Shown piece after piece: positions 53,323 through 64,000 of a stretch of 64,000 nucleotides of DNA (the first letter of the stretch is position 1; each line of letters opens with the position of its first letter). The DNA is from Halichondria panicea. Its lineage: Eukaryota > Porifera > Demospongiae > Suberitida > Halichondriidae. The notes below the pieces were generated by a model. The model made no database searches and had not been told where the DNA came from. It saw only the letters and a list, made by a program, of their open reading frames with translations. The position numbers were made by a program, and so were the translations under genes. The stretch is taken from the NCBI RefSeq assembly GCF_963675165.1, contig NC_087385.1, forward strand, positions 1,302,501-1,366,500, given 5' to 3'.

Positions 53323-56300
53323 TCTACACTGGAGGAGCTCTCCCCAACCCTCTCCAGGAGCCTGTGTGTTTGAGGGTATACAAAAAGTATCATTTGTGTG
53401 GGAGAAATTGTGTCAACTGTTCGCGTTACTAGCTCAAACGGAATGCTCACTTAAATTAATCTTTGAAAAAGGTTGGCATCTGATGCCCTAATATTAAACT
53501 TAGTGGTGGATCCTTGAGACCTTGTATTATCCTATCTAGTTAGGCAAGCAAAAAAAAAAAGGGAGAACAAAAGAGCAAACGGCACAAAACCATACAGGTA
53601 GAAAGGGCAAACAGATGCCCGACCTTGAGAGTCGAGAATGATGGGTTAAAGAGTCTTTAACGGTGCACCAACCCTCCCCATTCATCTGTTGCATTCAGAA
53701 CAACTAGTATACTGAGTAATTATTGTAGCTATTCACTTGGGGCCATGTTGATTGTAAGCTATATTCACATTTGAGGTAATGCTGACATAAAGTATAGAAC
53801 TTATCATAGAACTATTGATATTGGCTGCTGTAATACTTCAACTTAGCTTGTGCATGGCTGTGTACTTGTGTAAACTAAATCTGACCTTGAGGGGGAGGCT
53901 TAATTTATAAGGTACAGGCCTGTATTGTCTGGGCCAGGTTTTGGTGGTAGTATCTGAAAATGGGGATGGGTCTATGTGGTTCTTCTATAGGTGGCAAGCA
54001 CAAACTATCATTAACCTCTAATTTTGGTTCTTAGAATTAGCACAAGGCATTAGTCAGATAGTAGTGTGTGTGTGTGTGTGTGTGTGGGAGGTATGGGGTG
54101 TGTGTGGGGTGGTGTGTGTGGGGAGATCTAGTGATGAGACCATTTACAAAACTAAAGGCTTGGAATGTTGATGGCCTAAAGCAACACACTCTGTTCATGA
54201 TACAGACTAGCACCATTAACACATGTACAGCTGAAAGAGGCCTCACAGGAGGTGCTAAGTAACAGACATCACCAGCATTATGTTACCAGCCCTCATTAGC
54301 AGGATCAGGTGATGACTAGGTACAGACTCTACACTCTACTCAGGTGCTAACCAACAAGAACTCTTAGTTTACACTTCATCACTCAATTAGTCCAGGCACA
54401 AAACAACCTACTGCAGTTTCTAAGACTCATTCACAAGGCCAATTACCATGATTTTGTAATTATACAATCATGCGCTTTCCTATAAACCCACTGAAAATGT
54501 AGTTACGTATGTGTGCTGGATGGGGTACTGTATACTGACCGTGTGAGTTTGTCGGATGGTATGAGCAAGGTCCTCCCCTCCCCATCCAAACTGAGCAGAC
54601 CATTAGTCTCTGCCTTAGCTCTCTTTAGTCCCGCCACTTTCCTCTCGAATTCATCGGTCACGGTCTGTGCTCGTGTTACCAGGTTAGCCAGCCCCTCTCT
54701 GGAGGTGCTCAGCTCCTGGTGGGAGCACGCCAGACTAGCCTTCTCCTCCACTAGCTTCTCCTGTGGAGGTAGCAAATAAGTGGAGACACAATTAATAAAA
54801 AGAAGTGTGGAAGACATCACAATAATTTACATAATAAGAGTACACAACTAAAAAGTGTGCACTTAAATCAAGCCACCCAATCAACACACTCCAGACAAAG
54901 CAAGGCCCCAGGAGCCACACCACCCCACACACACACACATAAAGAGTAGTACATGTACATATGTATGCAGCGCTACCACAAGCTCAACCAGCAGGAGCAA
55001 AAAACAAGAGGGTGCTAAGTATACAGTGTGTTATTATATAAAATCATACATGTACACATACCTGCTGTTTGGCGTGTTCCTCTTCCTTGACAGCAATGGC
55101 GTCCATCTCCTCTGTCAGTTGACTCTTCTCTGTAGCCAGCTCCTCCTCTATACTGGTTATCTTCTCCTCCTGCTCTGTGATGAACCCGATTATAGAGGTC
55201 TCCTGTGCCTTTAGGGAGGCCAGCTTCTCTTCCAGACTAGCTATCTCATCCTGGGGGGAGGGTGTATTGGTGAGGCCCTAGCTTTATAAACATGGCTAGC
55301 TATCTCATCCTTGGGGGGGGGGGGTGTATTGGTGAGGCCTTAGCTCTATAAACATGGCTAGCTATCTCATCCTGGGGGGGGGTGTATTGGTGAGGCCTTA
55401 GCTTTATAAACATGGCTAGCTATCTCATCCTGGGGGGGGGGGGGGTGTGTATTGGTGAGCTTAGCTCTATAAACATGACTAGCTATCTCATCCTGGGGGG
55501 GGGGGTGTATTGGTGAGGCCCTAGCTCTATAAACATGGCTAGCTATCTCATCCTGGGGGGGGGGGTGTATTGGTGAGGCCTTAGCTCTATAAACATGGCG
55601 TGTTTAGAACCATGATAATAATATATGTACTGTCTATTGTGATGCCTACATTAATGTAAACAGTAATTCACTCTAAGTCAAAACTGAATGCATCAACAAT
55701 TAGTACAGTTACTGAATAAAGCTATTGAACAGTAAAGTACACAAACAGAGAGTGGCCCCTTAAGTATAATGTACTATAGATAGAACAACATGATGTGACC
55801 ACACAGATACGTAGACGGAGCCATTACTCGCACCTTGACAGTGGTGAGCTCTTCCTCTAGCGAGTGTTTCCTGGAGATGAAGTCGACTGCCCTCCGATGA
55901 ACCTCGTCACTCAGCACATGTTCCCGTCGCTCCAAGTGCTCCCTGTCCAGAGCTATATGACTGCAGGGGGGAGGGGTAGTCATTGAGTGTGCAGGCTACT
56001 GAAGTAGTATAATTATAATGTACAGTATCATTAGAGTATATACTGTAATAACAAGGTAAGTTTAGGATTATGTGTTTCGATGTTGAGGCCAAAATTAATG
56101 TCCTGACTCCTCTATTCCTGACTCCTCTATTCTAAAGTCAAGGTTTGTTGTTGCAGTGTGTACATTGTATCATTATCAGTATAGTACAGTAGGGAATGTA
56201 TGTCCCAGTAAAGTAGGGAATGTATGTCCCAGTAAAGTAGGGAATGTATGTCCCAGTAACAGTGCACCGTGTGTAAGGTAAGCATTAGGTGTACGTATAG

Positions 56301-57926
56301 CATGTACAATGGCCACCTCACCCTTTCTCCCTCTCCAGAGTGTCCTCCATCGCCTGCAGCTTCATCTTGTCTCTGTACACAGAGACAAGAGAGGGTGTGC
56401 AATCAAAGTACACAGTGATCAAATTAGATTAAAGCCGCTACATGCATCCATCACTTCACAATCAGAGTGTACTGTACAGCAACCAAACAAGACCAACAAT
56501 CATAAATGCTTTAATTCTCTCACTTTGCAATCAGTGAAGCGTGCTCTTTGTCCAGCTGAGCCAAAGCATTCGTCTGCTCCTCCTGTACATACATTATAGT
56601 GATAGTTATATACAAGGGATAGCTAATGTACTTGACTAGGACCAAGGCTCACCTGTAGGGCGGCCATCTTGGACTGCATATCCCCTCTAAATGTGATCTC
56701 ATTCTCGTCAGTCTCCTGACACTGGACCAGCCATCGACTGACCTACGCAGTGGGGTAATCATTGAGGTAGCTAGTGGATATTTATTAAACACATACATAT
56801 ACCGTATAGCGGGTAATTTTCGTGGAGTAAAATATTCGTTATTTTCGTGGGCAGGCTGACCTCCACGAAATTTTATCGTAGGCGTGGCTTATCTGAACGT
56901 AGGAATGCCGTGCAGCCATGAGATTAAACGAAATTTTTACTCATAAAAACTACCGTTTCTCGAGTTGAACGAATTTTTTACCCCACGAAACTTACCCGCT
57001 ATACAGTAGTTATAAACAATTATTCATTTTGAAGATGAAAATGTAAGTGCTGATAAGCAAAATTGAAGCCACTCTCCGATTGGCTTAGGATTGCATTGTT
57101 TGTACACAGCTGCCTCAGATTAGGCTGCACTGGATGCCATGCCAATCACAACATCCAGTTGTTGCAATGAACACAGTCACTAATCACAATCACAGAGCCT
57201 CAAGCAACCATTGAAGTTCGATGTGGACTCTGCTAGCGATTCTTCAATAGCTTTTTAAATACCACACTAATTAACATGACATTGTGTGTTCAATAGACAC
57301 CACGAAGAGACTAATAAAGTGTCCTAATTTGAGTTCACTTCTAGATGGTTGGGATAATCAAACCTTACATGCCTACATAAGATCTCTAATTAAGGCAACA
57401 CTTTTAAAGCCAGCTAGAGATCGCTTCTTTTAGAGGTTGAACAATTATGTTGAAGACTTGGTGTCGCATGATGGGTCACATCTAATTGGAGATCTACATA
57501 CTTCGATTTATAACTGCTTAAAAACGTGTATTTTCCAGTGGGCTAGAATTGAGGCTAGGGTGTGGCTACATTCACCTTCATTTACAACGCGACATTAAAA
57601 AATAATTTTCAACACAGCTGTCGCTACTTTTAGAGGTCAGAAAATTGCCTGAGATCGAGGGTGTCGCATATTTGGAGGGCCGAGAGGTATTACAGTACAC
57701 ATACTCACAGCCTCGAGTGCAGTGGCTGTGATATGGTGCTCTTGAGTGAGCTTGGTCTCCTCCAACTGCTGATGAAGCTGCTCTGCCAGTTCATAGTCCT
57801 CGTCAGTGAGTGCCTGGCTCTGTTGACTCCTCAGCACAGCCGCTAACTTCCTCTTCTCTACCTGACCACGAGCAATGGAGACGGCATCAGCCACAGCTGA
57901 GCGGAGCTCCTCAACAGACTGCCCAC

Positions 57927-57998
<72 letters not shown>

Positions 57999-59732
57999 AT
58001 CACAGTGTGTGTGGGGTGTGGGGAGTGGGGAGGGTGAAATGGTATATAAAAGGTAAAGATCAACTGGAACTGGTTAGACTACATGTACAATGTAGGCCAG
58101 TGTGTGATACAAACATCAACTGTACACATACATCATGTATAATTACAGCAATTACATTGTGAAATCTGCTCTAGAGGAATTAACAGACTACACTGTACAA
58201 TTCAATCCACCGTACATGTACAGTATACCTTATTCCGGCCAGTCCACTCTCAAATCCCTCCAGCAGTACAGTGAGTGTGTCTCTGGCACTCAGTTCCAGA
58301 GAGTAGTTGGGCCTCTGAGAGAACACTTGAGCCAGCTCTTCACTCAGGCCCTCATCTGGGGAGGCAGCTTTAGTTGTGGCTTCATCTTGTACCGCCATTT
58401 CTGAACCCTCTCGCTTTGATCCTGTAGTGTCTTTGCTTTTAGTGTTATCATCCACCTCTTCAGTAACTTCTGAATCTTTCTTATCCTTACTTTCTTCTTG
58501 AGTTGTGTTCGAAGGTTCCATTATTTCCTTAGGTACCTCCTGTGTTAGAGATATTTTCTCATCAGTTGTACTGGAGATTAGGTCGTTAGAGTCTATATCC
58601 ACCAGCTGTTCCACGTGCTGGTCACATGACTGGGTGACGTCCAACACTCGATCCGGGGACATTGGGACACCATCATACTGAGAACTGTCCAGAGAAGAGG
58701 TATGACTATTCAGTGAAATTGAATCACTTTCGTGGGGCTCCTCTTTTGAAGCATGACCTGGACGCACGGCTCTCTTCTTTTTCTTCTTTTTTACCAAAGT
58801 GGGGGCGAGTTTTTGAGGGGTTTTAGTTGCTGGACTATGCTGCTTCACATCATGTGACTTGGTGTCTTTATCATGTGACTTGATTGGAGGATCTTGCGGC
58901 TCTGTGATGATCTCGGGAGGTTGTACATGTGGGTGAGATTCGATGTTATGTGATTGAGATTCAATGCCAAGTGTTCCTTGCTTTGTATCACGTGACTCCT
59001 GTTCAGTATCATGTGACTTTTGCATAAAAGAAAACCCTGAGGGCTCTTCCTGTGTCGTTTCCTGTGAGCCACTGATGAAGCCAAACGGTGACCTCTCGAC
59101 CTCTGGACTCTGGTCAGGTGGTGGGTCCTGTTTCAGGAATGAGAACGATGAGGGGGCGTCTTCAGAGTCATCGGGAGCGTCTGTAGAAATATAAATACAG
59201 TGACAGTTGTGTACAATGTGTGTTATGAGTACAATGTGTGTAATAATGTTGGTATGGTAATACCTATACCCTCTAACCATTGGGAGGGGTCTAAGATCCT
59301 AGACACACACCAAGTACGCAAAGTAACACGTGGCTGTTAACTTGGGGAATTTCTATGTCATACTTGGTCGATAGTGCATGTATCTATTATAAAGGTAGAT
59401 CGTGATATCGTACCCTCAGGCCGAGGGGAGATGTTCCTCTGCAGGTAAGGTGATTCGTCTCCTTCCTTGGAGGCTACTTGTGCGCTGAGTTTTAACCCAG
59501 TGAAGATGGAGTCTATCTCCACAGCATGAGCAGGACTTGGTGGCTCAGGGGGCTATTTCATACAAAATGGGTGGTGAGTAAACATTGTACAAGAGGGCAT
59601 AGCTGAGTATACCGGTGTGTATTCCTTCTGAGTGGCCGGGACCTCTGGCTGGAGTTGAGGGGGCTCTGTTGTGGCAGGAGTCTTGCTCACAGTAGCTCCA
59701 GATTTCTTCTTGAACTTAGCTAAGAAACTCAT
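51392..59732 (-). CDS. Large coiled-coil protein with UVR-like motifs, family not recognised (971 aa, 15 exons)
   Basis: Exons 59613-59732 (ATG), 59414-59552, 58229-59180, 57709-57928, 56653-56742, 56524-56582, 56322-56372, 55834-55960, 55062-55250, 54540-54760, 53094-53251, 52565-52753, 52130-52359, 51835-51949 and 51392-51447 (TAG); 2916 nt, exactly 972 codons. Start MSFLAKFKKKSG is basic. Residues about 90-400 are acidic, Ser-rich and disordered, with three short SFSFLKQ / PFGFISG / GFSFMQ motifs and a KKKKKKRAVR stretch. From about 410 to the end it is almost all coiled coil, with three UVR-like segments (DEDYELAEQLHQQLEE, FKEAARIASEV, CELENYDKAAELEEKL). No membrane span or catalytic domain. 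The aromatic motifs could be adaptor-binding peptides, suggesting a scaffold; this is inference. Confidence 0.88.
53251..53365. repeat. (TG)n tract flanked by a duplicated exon edge
   Basis: The exon 11 edge of the coiled-coil gene (GTCTACACTGGAGGAACTCT ... CTCCAAGAGCCTG, 53212-53253) is repeated almost exactly at 53322-53363, beyond about 33 TG units. On the gene strand, exon start plus (CA)n acceptor exists twice. Confidence 0.9.
53815..54075. repeat. Inverted copy of the dispersed repeat at 40.04-40.32 kb
   Basis: GATATTGGCTGCTGTAATAC ... AATTTTGGTTCTTAGAATTA matches the reverse complement of 40,060-40,316 with few differences. It lies in an intron of the coiled-coil gene. Confidence 0.8.
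55237..55600. repeat. Six-unit array copying the exon 9 acceptor of the coiled-coil gene
   Basis: Units of about 58-62 bp contain CTAGCTATCTCATCCTGGGG, a G run, TGTATTGGTGAGGC and CTATAAACATGG. On the gene strand this is (C)n CAG|GATGAGATAGCTAG, that is acceptor plus the first exon codons. The unit at 55237-55262 is the real splice site. Confidence 0.93.
56184..56262. repeat. Three 26-bp tandem repeats
   Basis: Unit AGTAGGGAATGTATGTCCC plus AGTAA, three copies, in an intron of the coiled-coil gene. Confidence 0.9.
56804..57005. mobile_element. MITE with ACCGTATAGCGGGTAATTTT ends (copy 5)
   Basis: The left end ACCGTATAGCGGGTAATTTT is inverted at the right (GAAACTTACCCGCTATACAGT). Inside are TATTCGTTATTTTCGTGG and related words. 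It lies in intron 4 of the coiled-coil gene. Confidence 0.85.
57010..57660. other. Remainder of a large intron, nothing recognised
   Basis: Unique AT-rich sequence with no exon signals on either strand. Confidence 0.4.
57931..57998. repeat. (TG)n tract forming the acceptor of coiled-coil gene exon 4
   Basis: On the gene strand about 33 CA units run straight into CACACAG|AAGTGG, the exon 57709-57928 acceptor. Confidence 0.93.
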
Positions 59733-59792
59733 CTTTACTGAATCAGCTTCCTGGAAAGGGTCGACAAATCTATGAATCTAGGGTAGCGTTCC

Positions 59793-59890
59793 TCGATTCC
59801 AGGCCGCTTGAGACGCACAGGGATCGAGGTAGCCTCGATTCCAGGCCGATTTTAATGCGGCCTGGAATCGAGGCTAGGATCGAGGCTAAT
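59793..59890. mobile_element. TAGCCTCGA micro-hairpin nested in an older relative
   Basis: The inner element 59830-59876 (47 bp) is TAGCCTCGATTCCAGGCCGA with its inverted end. The repeat GGATCGAGG occurs at 59821-59829 and 59877-59885. Removing the insert and one repeat rejoins an outer hairpin (CCTCGATTCCAGGCCGC ... GGATCGAGGCTA), so one micro-element landed in another. This lies between the divergent coiled-coil and tubulin genes. Confidence 0.85.
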
Positions 59891-60112
59891 CAGAGAGAGG
59901 AGATGCTTGTAAGTTTGCACATATCAAATAAACGCAGGAATGTCACACATTCCCTTCTGAGTTTTAGCATATAAACGGCTAAGATCTCTAGTTCTTAGTT
60001 AAAACGTTTTGCTACTGCAACTGCAACTGTACCTTCTTCTACAGAAAAGCTCTTCTCTACTCATGCTACATTAATTTTTCATTTGCTGTTGTACTGCACT
60101 TAATACAAAAAG

Positions 60113-61468
60113 ATGCGTGAAGTAGTCTCAATTCATATTGGCCAATGTGGATCCCAAGTTGGCAATGCTTGCTGGGAGCTGTACTGCCTGGAGCATGGAA
60201 TTAATCCTGGTGGATCTATGCCCTCAGACAAAACTGTAGGACATGGAGACGATTCATTCAACACTTTCTTCAGCGAGACTGGTGCCGGAAAGCATGTGCC
60301 TCGTGCAATTTTTGTTGATCTTGAACCCTCCGTTATTGATGAAGTTCGCACAGGCACTTACCGGCGACTTTTCCACCCTGAGCAACTGATCACCGGCAAA
60401 GAAGATGCTGCCAACAACTATGCTCGTGGCCACTACACTGTGGGTAAAACACTTTTGGATCAGGCAATAGATAGGGTTCGCAAGCTTGCTGATCAGTGCA
60501 CTGGCCTTCAAGGATTCATCATTTCTCGTTCGTTTGGTGGAGGTACTGGTTCTGGTTTTGCCTCTCTTCTAATGGAGCGTCTCTCTACCGATTTTGGAAA
60601 GAAATCGAAGCTCGAATTTTCTGTTTACCCAGCTCCTCAGATTTCCACAGCCATTGTTGAGCCATACAATACTGTGCTTACAACCCATACCACTTTGGAG
60701 CATTCTGATTGTGCTTTTATGGTTGATAATGAGGCTATCTACGATATTTGCAGGAGAAACCTTAATATTGAACGACCTACGTATGTCAATCTCAATCGTC
60801 TTTTCGCACAGATTATGTCGTCAATCACAGCTTCACTACGCTTCGATGGCTCTCTGAATGTGGATTTGAACGAATTTCAGACAAATCTTGTCCCTTATCC
60901 ACGCATTCATTTCCCAATGACTGCCTATTCCCCTATCATCTCCGCTGAGAAGGCCTACCACGAAACTCTAACTACGATGGAAATCACTAATGATTGTTTT
61001 GAGCCTGCCAATCAGATGGTGAAGTGTGACCCTCGTCATGGCAAGTACATGGCCTGCTGTCTACTCTATCGTGGTGATGTTGTTCCCAAAGATGTGAATA
61101 CTGCTATTTCTAACATCAAGACCAAGCGAACCATTCAATTTGTTGACTGGTGTCCCACCGGCTTCAAGGTAGGCATTAATTATCAAGCTGCAGCAGCCGT
61201 CCCTGGTGGTGATGTGGCTAAAGTTCAACGATCTGTTTGTATGCTGTCCAACACGACTGCCATTGCTGAGGCCTGGGCTCGTCTTGACCACAAGTTCGAC
61301 TTGATGTATGCCAAGCGTGCATTTGTCCACTGGTATGTGGGAGAGGGTATGGAAGAGGGTGAGTTCTCTGAGGCTCGTGAAGATCTTGCTGCTCTCGAGA
61401 AAGATTATGAAGAGGTTGGTACTGACAGTATAGATGAAGATGCTGAAGAAGCTAACAATGATTACTAG
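60113..61468 (+). CDS. Alpha-tubulin, paralog 1 (451 aa)
   Basis: Single open frame of normal alpha-tubulin length. Visible hallmarks are the GTP-binding GGGTGSG loop, Lys40 in SDKT (acetylation site of luminal alpha-tubulin), the H8 region [11 protein letters not shown] with the glutamate that drives GTP hydrolysis on beta, [10 protein letters not shown], and a C-terminal Tyr (NNDY). Departures from typical animal alpha-tubulin: MREV instead of MREC at the start, GQCG instead of GQAG, Arg before SFGGG where His is usual, and [10 protein letters not shown] instead of QPPTVVPGGD. The tail is less acidic than in paralog 2. No intron in the coding part. First gene of a co-directional tandem cluster. 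Confidence 0.95.
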   Translation: MREVVSIHIGQCGSQVGNACWELYCLEHGINPGGSMPSDKTVGHGDDSFNTFFSETGAGKHVPRAIFVDLEPSVIDEVRTGTYRRLFHPEQLITGKEDAANNYARGHYTVGKTLLDQAIDRVRKLADQCTGLQGFIISRSFGGGTGSGFASLLMERLSTDFGKKSKLEFSVYPAPQISTAIVEPYNTVLTTHTTLEHSDCAFMVDNEAIYDICRRNLNIERPTYVNLNRLFAQIMSSITASLRFDGSLNVDLNEFQTNLVPYPRIHFPMTAYSPIISAEKAYHETLTTMEITNDCFEPANQMVKCDPRHGKYMACCLLYRGDVVPKDVNTAISNIKTKRTIQFVDWCPTGFKVGINYQAAAAVPGGDVAKVQRSVCMLSNTTAIAEAWARLDHKFDLMYAKRAFVHWYVGEGMEEGEFSEAREDLAALEKDYEEVGTDSIDEDAEEANNDY

Positions 61469-61881
61469 CTAAAGTATACGTACCAGAAACGATCTCTACA
61501 AATTCTATAGGTATATTATATTAGTCACCTGATGCAGGAAGTTATTTAAGCTGTTTTGTGAATGAGGAATTACTCATGCAAAATTAATGTTCTTGTTTGA
61601 TTTTACACTTGTTATGTAGACAGTATCCAGGTAAGTAACACAAAACACAAGCGTGATTTGCACATGTGTATAATAATTATAATTGAAATTTGGAACCGCA
61701 AAGGTGGGGTCCGTTAGGCATGCGCAGAAAGAGAATGAAGCAATACAGGAAGTTAATGTAGGGTTTCAGCTGCATAAAAGCTTCTAAGCGGAAGTTGAAC
61801 CTCATTTGTAAAGCCTGAGTCTACAGTCGTTGCCTGCAAACGAAGGCTTTTTGAAACTCTCTCCTGCAACTATTTTTTCCT
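61469..61881. other. Spacer between tubulin genes 1 and 2, with the 5' UTR of gene 2
   Basis: Contains the 3' end of gene 1, then a GC-poor promoter region. A 5' UTR intron of gene 2 is predicted from 61882 (CCT|GTAAGT) to 61932 (TTTACAG). Confidence 0.5.
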
Positions 61882-61947
61882 GTAAGTTGATCTTTATTTA
61901 ATATCGTACTGATACTCTTCTTCTATTTACAGGTACAGTGATCGAAA

Positions 61948-63306
61948 ATGCGTGAGGTTATATCCATTCATATTGGCCAGTGTGGCGTTCAGATAGGCAA
62001 TGCGTGCTGGGAACTGTATTGCTTGGAGCATGGAATCCAACCTGATGGACTGATGCCTTCTGACAAGACCATCGGTGGCGGTGATGATTCTTTCAACACT
62101 TTCTTTAGCGAGACTGGTGGAGGAAAGCATGTACCTCGTGCTATTTTCGTTGACCTCGAACCTAGTGTTATTGATGAAGTTCGCACAGGCACCTACCGGC
62201 AACTTTTCCACCCTGAGCAACTCATCACTGGCAAAGAAGATGCTGCCAACAATTATGCTCGTGGCCACTACACTGTGGGGAAAGAAAAGGTTGACGAGAC
62301 ATTAGATCGAGTTCGCAAGCTTGCCGATCAGTGCACTGGCCTTCAAGGATTCCTTATTTTCCGATCGTTTGGTGGAGGTACTGGTTCTGGCTTTGCCTCT
62401 CTTCTAATGGAGCGTCTCTCGGTTGACTTTGGAAAGAAATCCAAGCTCGAATTCTCTGTCTACCCAGCTCCTCAAATTGCCACTGCTGTTGTTGAACCGT
62501 ACAATTCGATTCTTACGACTCACACAACGTTGGAGCATGCTGACTGTTCTTTCATGGTCGACAACGAGGCTATCTACGAGATCTGCAAGAAGAACCTTGA
62601 TATTGATCGTCCTAGTTACTCTAGCCTCAATCGTCTTTTGGCTCAAGTTGTTTCTTCAATCACAGCTTCACTGCGATTTGATGGCTCTCTGAATGTTGAT
62701 TTGACCGAATTTCAGACGAATCTTGTCCCCTACCCTCGAATTCACTTTCCTTTGGTGACCTATGCCCCCATTATCTCCGCTGAGAAGGCCTATCACGAAA
62801 CTCTAACAACGATGGAAATCACCACATCATGTTTCGAACCTGCCAATCAGATGGTGAAGTGCGACCCTCGTCATGGCAAGTACATGGCCTGCTGTCTACT
62901 CTATCGTGGTGATGTTGTTCCTAAGGATGTGAATACTGCTATTGCTAACATCAAAGCAAAGCGTACTATCCAATTTGTTGACTGGTGTCCCACCGGCTTC
63001 AAGGTCGGAATTAATTATCAAGCTGCAGCAGCCGTCCCTGGCGGTGATGTGGCTAAAGTTCAACGATCTGTTTGTATGCTGTCTAACACGACTGCCATTG
63101 CTGAGGCCTGGGCTCGTCTTGACCACAAGTTCGATTTGATGTACGCCAAGCGTGCATTCGTCCACTGGTATGTGGGAGAAGGTATGGAAGAGGGAGAGTT
63201 CTCTGAGGCTCGTGAAGATCTTGCTGCTCTCGAGAAAGATTACGAAGAGGTTGGTGCCGACACTGCAGAAGATGGTGACGAAGATGAGGAGGAGGATGAA
63301 TACTAA
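61948..63306 (+). CDS. Alpha-tubulin, paralog 2 (452 aa)
   Basis: Single-exon frame with all alpha-tubulin landmarks: SDKT at Lys40, [30 protein letters not shown] and an acidic tail ending EDEY, whose terminal Tyr allows detyrosination. It shares with paralog 1 the unusual MREV start, GQCG, Arg before SFGGG, and [10 protein letters not shown]. The last third is almost identical to paralog 1 at DNA level while the middle differs more. A short intron precedes the ATG in the 5' UTR. Confidence 0.95.
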   Translation: MREVISIHIGQCGVQIGNACWELYCLEHGIQPDGLMPSDKTIGGGDDSFNTFFSETGGGKHVPRAIFVDLEPSVIDEVRTGTYRQLFHPEQLITGKEDAANNYARGHYTVGKEKVDETLDRVRKLADQCTGLQGFLIFRSFGGGTGSGFASLLMERLSVDFGKKSKLEFSVYPAPQIATAVVEPYNSILTTHTTLEHADCSFMVDNEAIYEICKKNLDIDRPSYSSLNRLLAQVVSSITASLRFDGSLNVDLTEFQTNLVPYPRIHFPLVTYAPIISAEKAYHETLTTMEITTSCFEPANQMVKCDPRHGKYMACCLLYRGDVVPKDVNTAIANIKAKRTIQFVDWCPTGFKVGINYQAAAAVPGGDVAKVQRSVCMLSNTTAIAEAWARLDHKFDLMYAKRAFVHWYVGEGMEEGEFSEAREDLAALEKDYEEVGADTAEDGDEDEEEDEY

Positions 63307-63700
63307 CTCAAAACTGAATTTATAATTTGCACTATAACGTATAATACCCAACGCCCTGCTGTTATTTGATTGTATTTTAGTTGTGCAAAAACAAAATTTT
63401 ATATCAAAATCAGTGTGTAACTTTTTATAATGCCGGTTTATTATGACGTCATGTCTTCATAACCATTCCCTAAAACTTAATATCCCTATATTAGACAAAT
63501 ATCGGCTTATGACAGCCCTTGCTTGACCACAACAATGCTACATACAAGTATGCATGTGCATTAATCTTAATGCGGAAGTGTGTGGGTTGTGTTGCATTTA
63601 TAAGTGACTGCACTGACTGAAATCTTCATTTTCTAGCCTTGCAATCGTCGCTTGCCGGAGGCTCTAGCTGTTGGATCTGTTTAGTTTCTGCAGCTCTACG
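63307..63700. other. Spacer between tubulin genes 2 and 3
   Basis: 3' UTR of gene 2, promoter and first 5' UTR exon of gene 3. No other feature was recognised. Confidence 0.4.
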
Positions 63701-63779
63701 GTATGTACATAGATCTAATGTAACCGTCATTATAATTATAAACAGTGGCCTTGTTGCTTTCGCAGATCAAAATATCAAG

Positions 63780-64000
63780 ATGCGTGAAGTGATCTCTCTC
63801 CATGTTGGCCAATGTGGCGTTCAGATGGGAAATGCTTGTTGGGAGCTGTATTGTCTTGAGCATGGCATTCAGCCAGACGGATTGATGCCTTCTGACAAGA
63901 CTATCGGTGGCGGTGATGATTCTTTCAACACTTTCTTCAGCGAGACTGGTGGAGGAAAGCATGTACCTCGTGCTATTTTCATTGACCTCGAACCTAGTGT
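63780..64000 (+). CDS. Alpha-tubulin, paralog 3 (N-terminal 73 codons, cut by right edge)
   Basis: ATG at 63780 after a 5' UTR intron (63701-63765, CG|GTATGT to CGCAG). The start [19 protein letters not shown] at Lys40 and [17 protein letters not shown] show a third tandem alpha-tubulin with the same MREV and GQCG features as its neighbours. The frame is open to the end of the window. Confidence 0.93.
   Translation, partial: MREVISLHVGQCGVQMGNACWELYCLEHGIQPDGLMPSDKTIGGGDDSFNTFFSETGGGKHVPRAIFIDLEPS

Noticed and set aside
58845-59194. Alternative frames over the large third exon of the coiled-coil gene
   Set aside because: They are shadows of the long frame, which joins its neighbours in phase and sums to an exact coding length.

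Overview
The window looks like nuclear DNA from an early-branching animal, most probably a demosponge (inference). The single-copy genes are intron-rich with short introns, and their products match metazoan families: the BEACH-WD40 protein FAN/NSMAF, a PH-RhoGAP of the ARHGAP22/24/25 type, a FAM162-type mitochondrial protein and alpha-tubulins. They sit among many (CA)n tracts, foldback elements and nested DNA transposons. I cannot name the species.

Left part (1-33,100): a minus-strand tandem array of one unusual gene family. Each complete member encodes a multi-repeat kelch beta-propeller (four exons), a coiled coil and a TKL-like protein kinase domain (one long exon). Three members have complete models whose exons sum exactly to open frames: 10,055-13,836 (725 aa), 24,892-28,920 (794 aa) and 29,811-33,077 (762 aa). 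A fourth runs off the left edge (66-1,544). A fifth keeps only its 5' exon and first kelch exon (5,681-7,130). The spaces between members hold a Ty3-type Pol fragment, a transposase-like C-terminal fragment, a Ginger-like TIR element with Ulp1 protease and PHD remains (14,637-16,511), an orphan DNAJA-like last exon, and a four-element nest at 19,423-22,970.

A prominent mobile family has termini beginning TAGCCTCGA and 9-bp target duplications. It ranges from 33-47 bp hairpins to 1.1-1.6 kb elements. One of these carries a RecQ-like helicase fragment and another an apparently intact, spliced gag-like gene.

Right part (33,500-64,000): conserved housekeeping genes in alternating orientation. 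FAM162-like (+, 33,563-34,923) is tail-to-tail with nsmaf (-, 35,303-43,737; 29 exons, 934 aa). nsmaf is head-to-head, 381 bp apart, with the PH-RhoGAP gene (+, 44,119-51,134; 12 exons, 590 aa). That gene is tail-to-tail with a 15-exon coiled-coil gene (-, 51,392-59,732; 971 aa), which is head-to-head, 380 bp apart, with a tandem alpha-tubulin cluster (+, 60,113 to the right edge; two complete genes and a third cut by the window). Several introns in this part end in (CA)n instead of a normal pyrimidine tract, and four splice acceptors have been copied together with adjoining exon sequence into local repeats.
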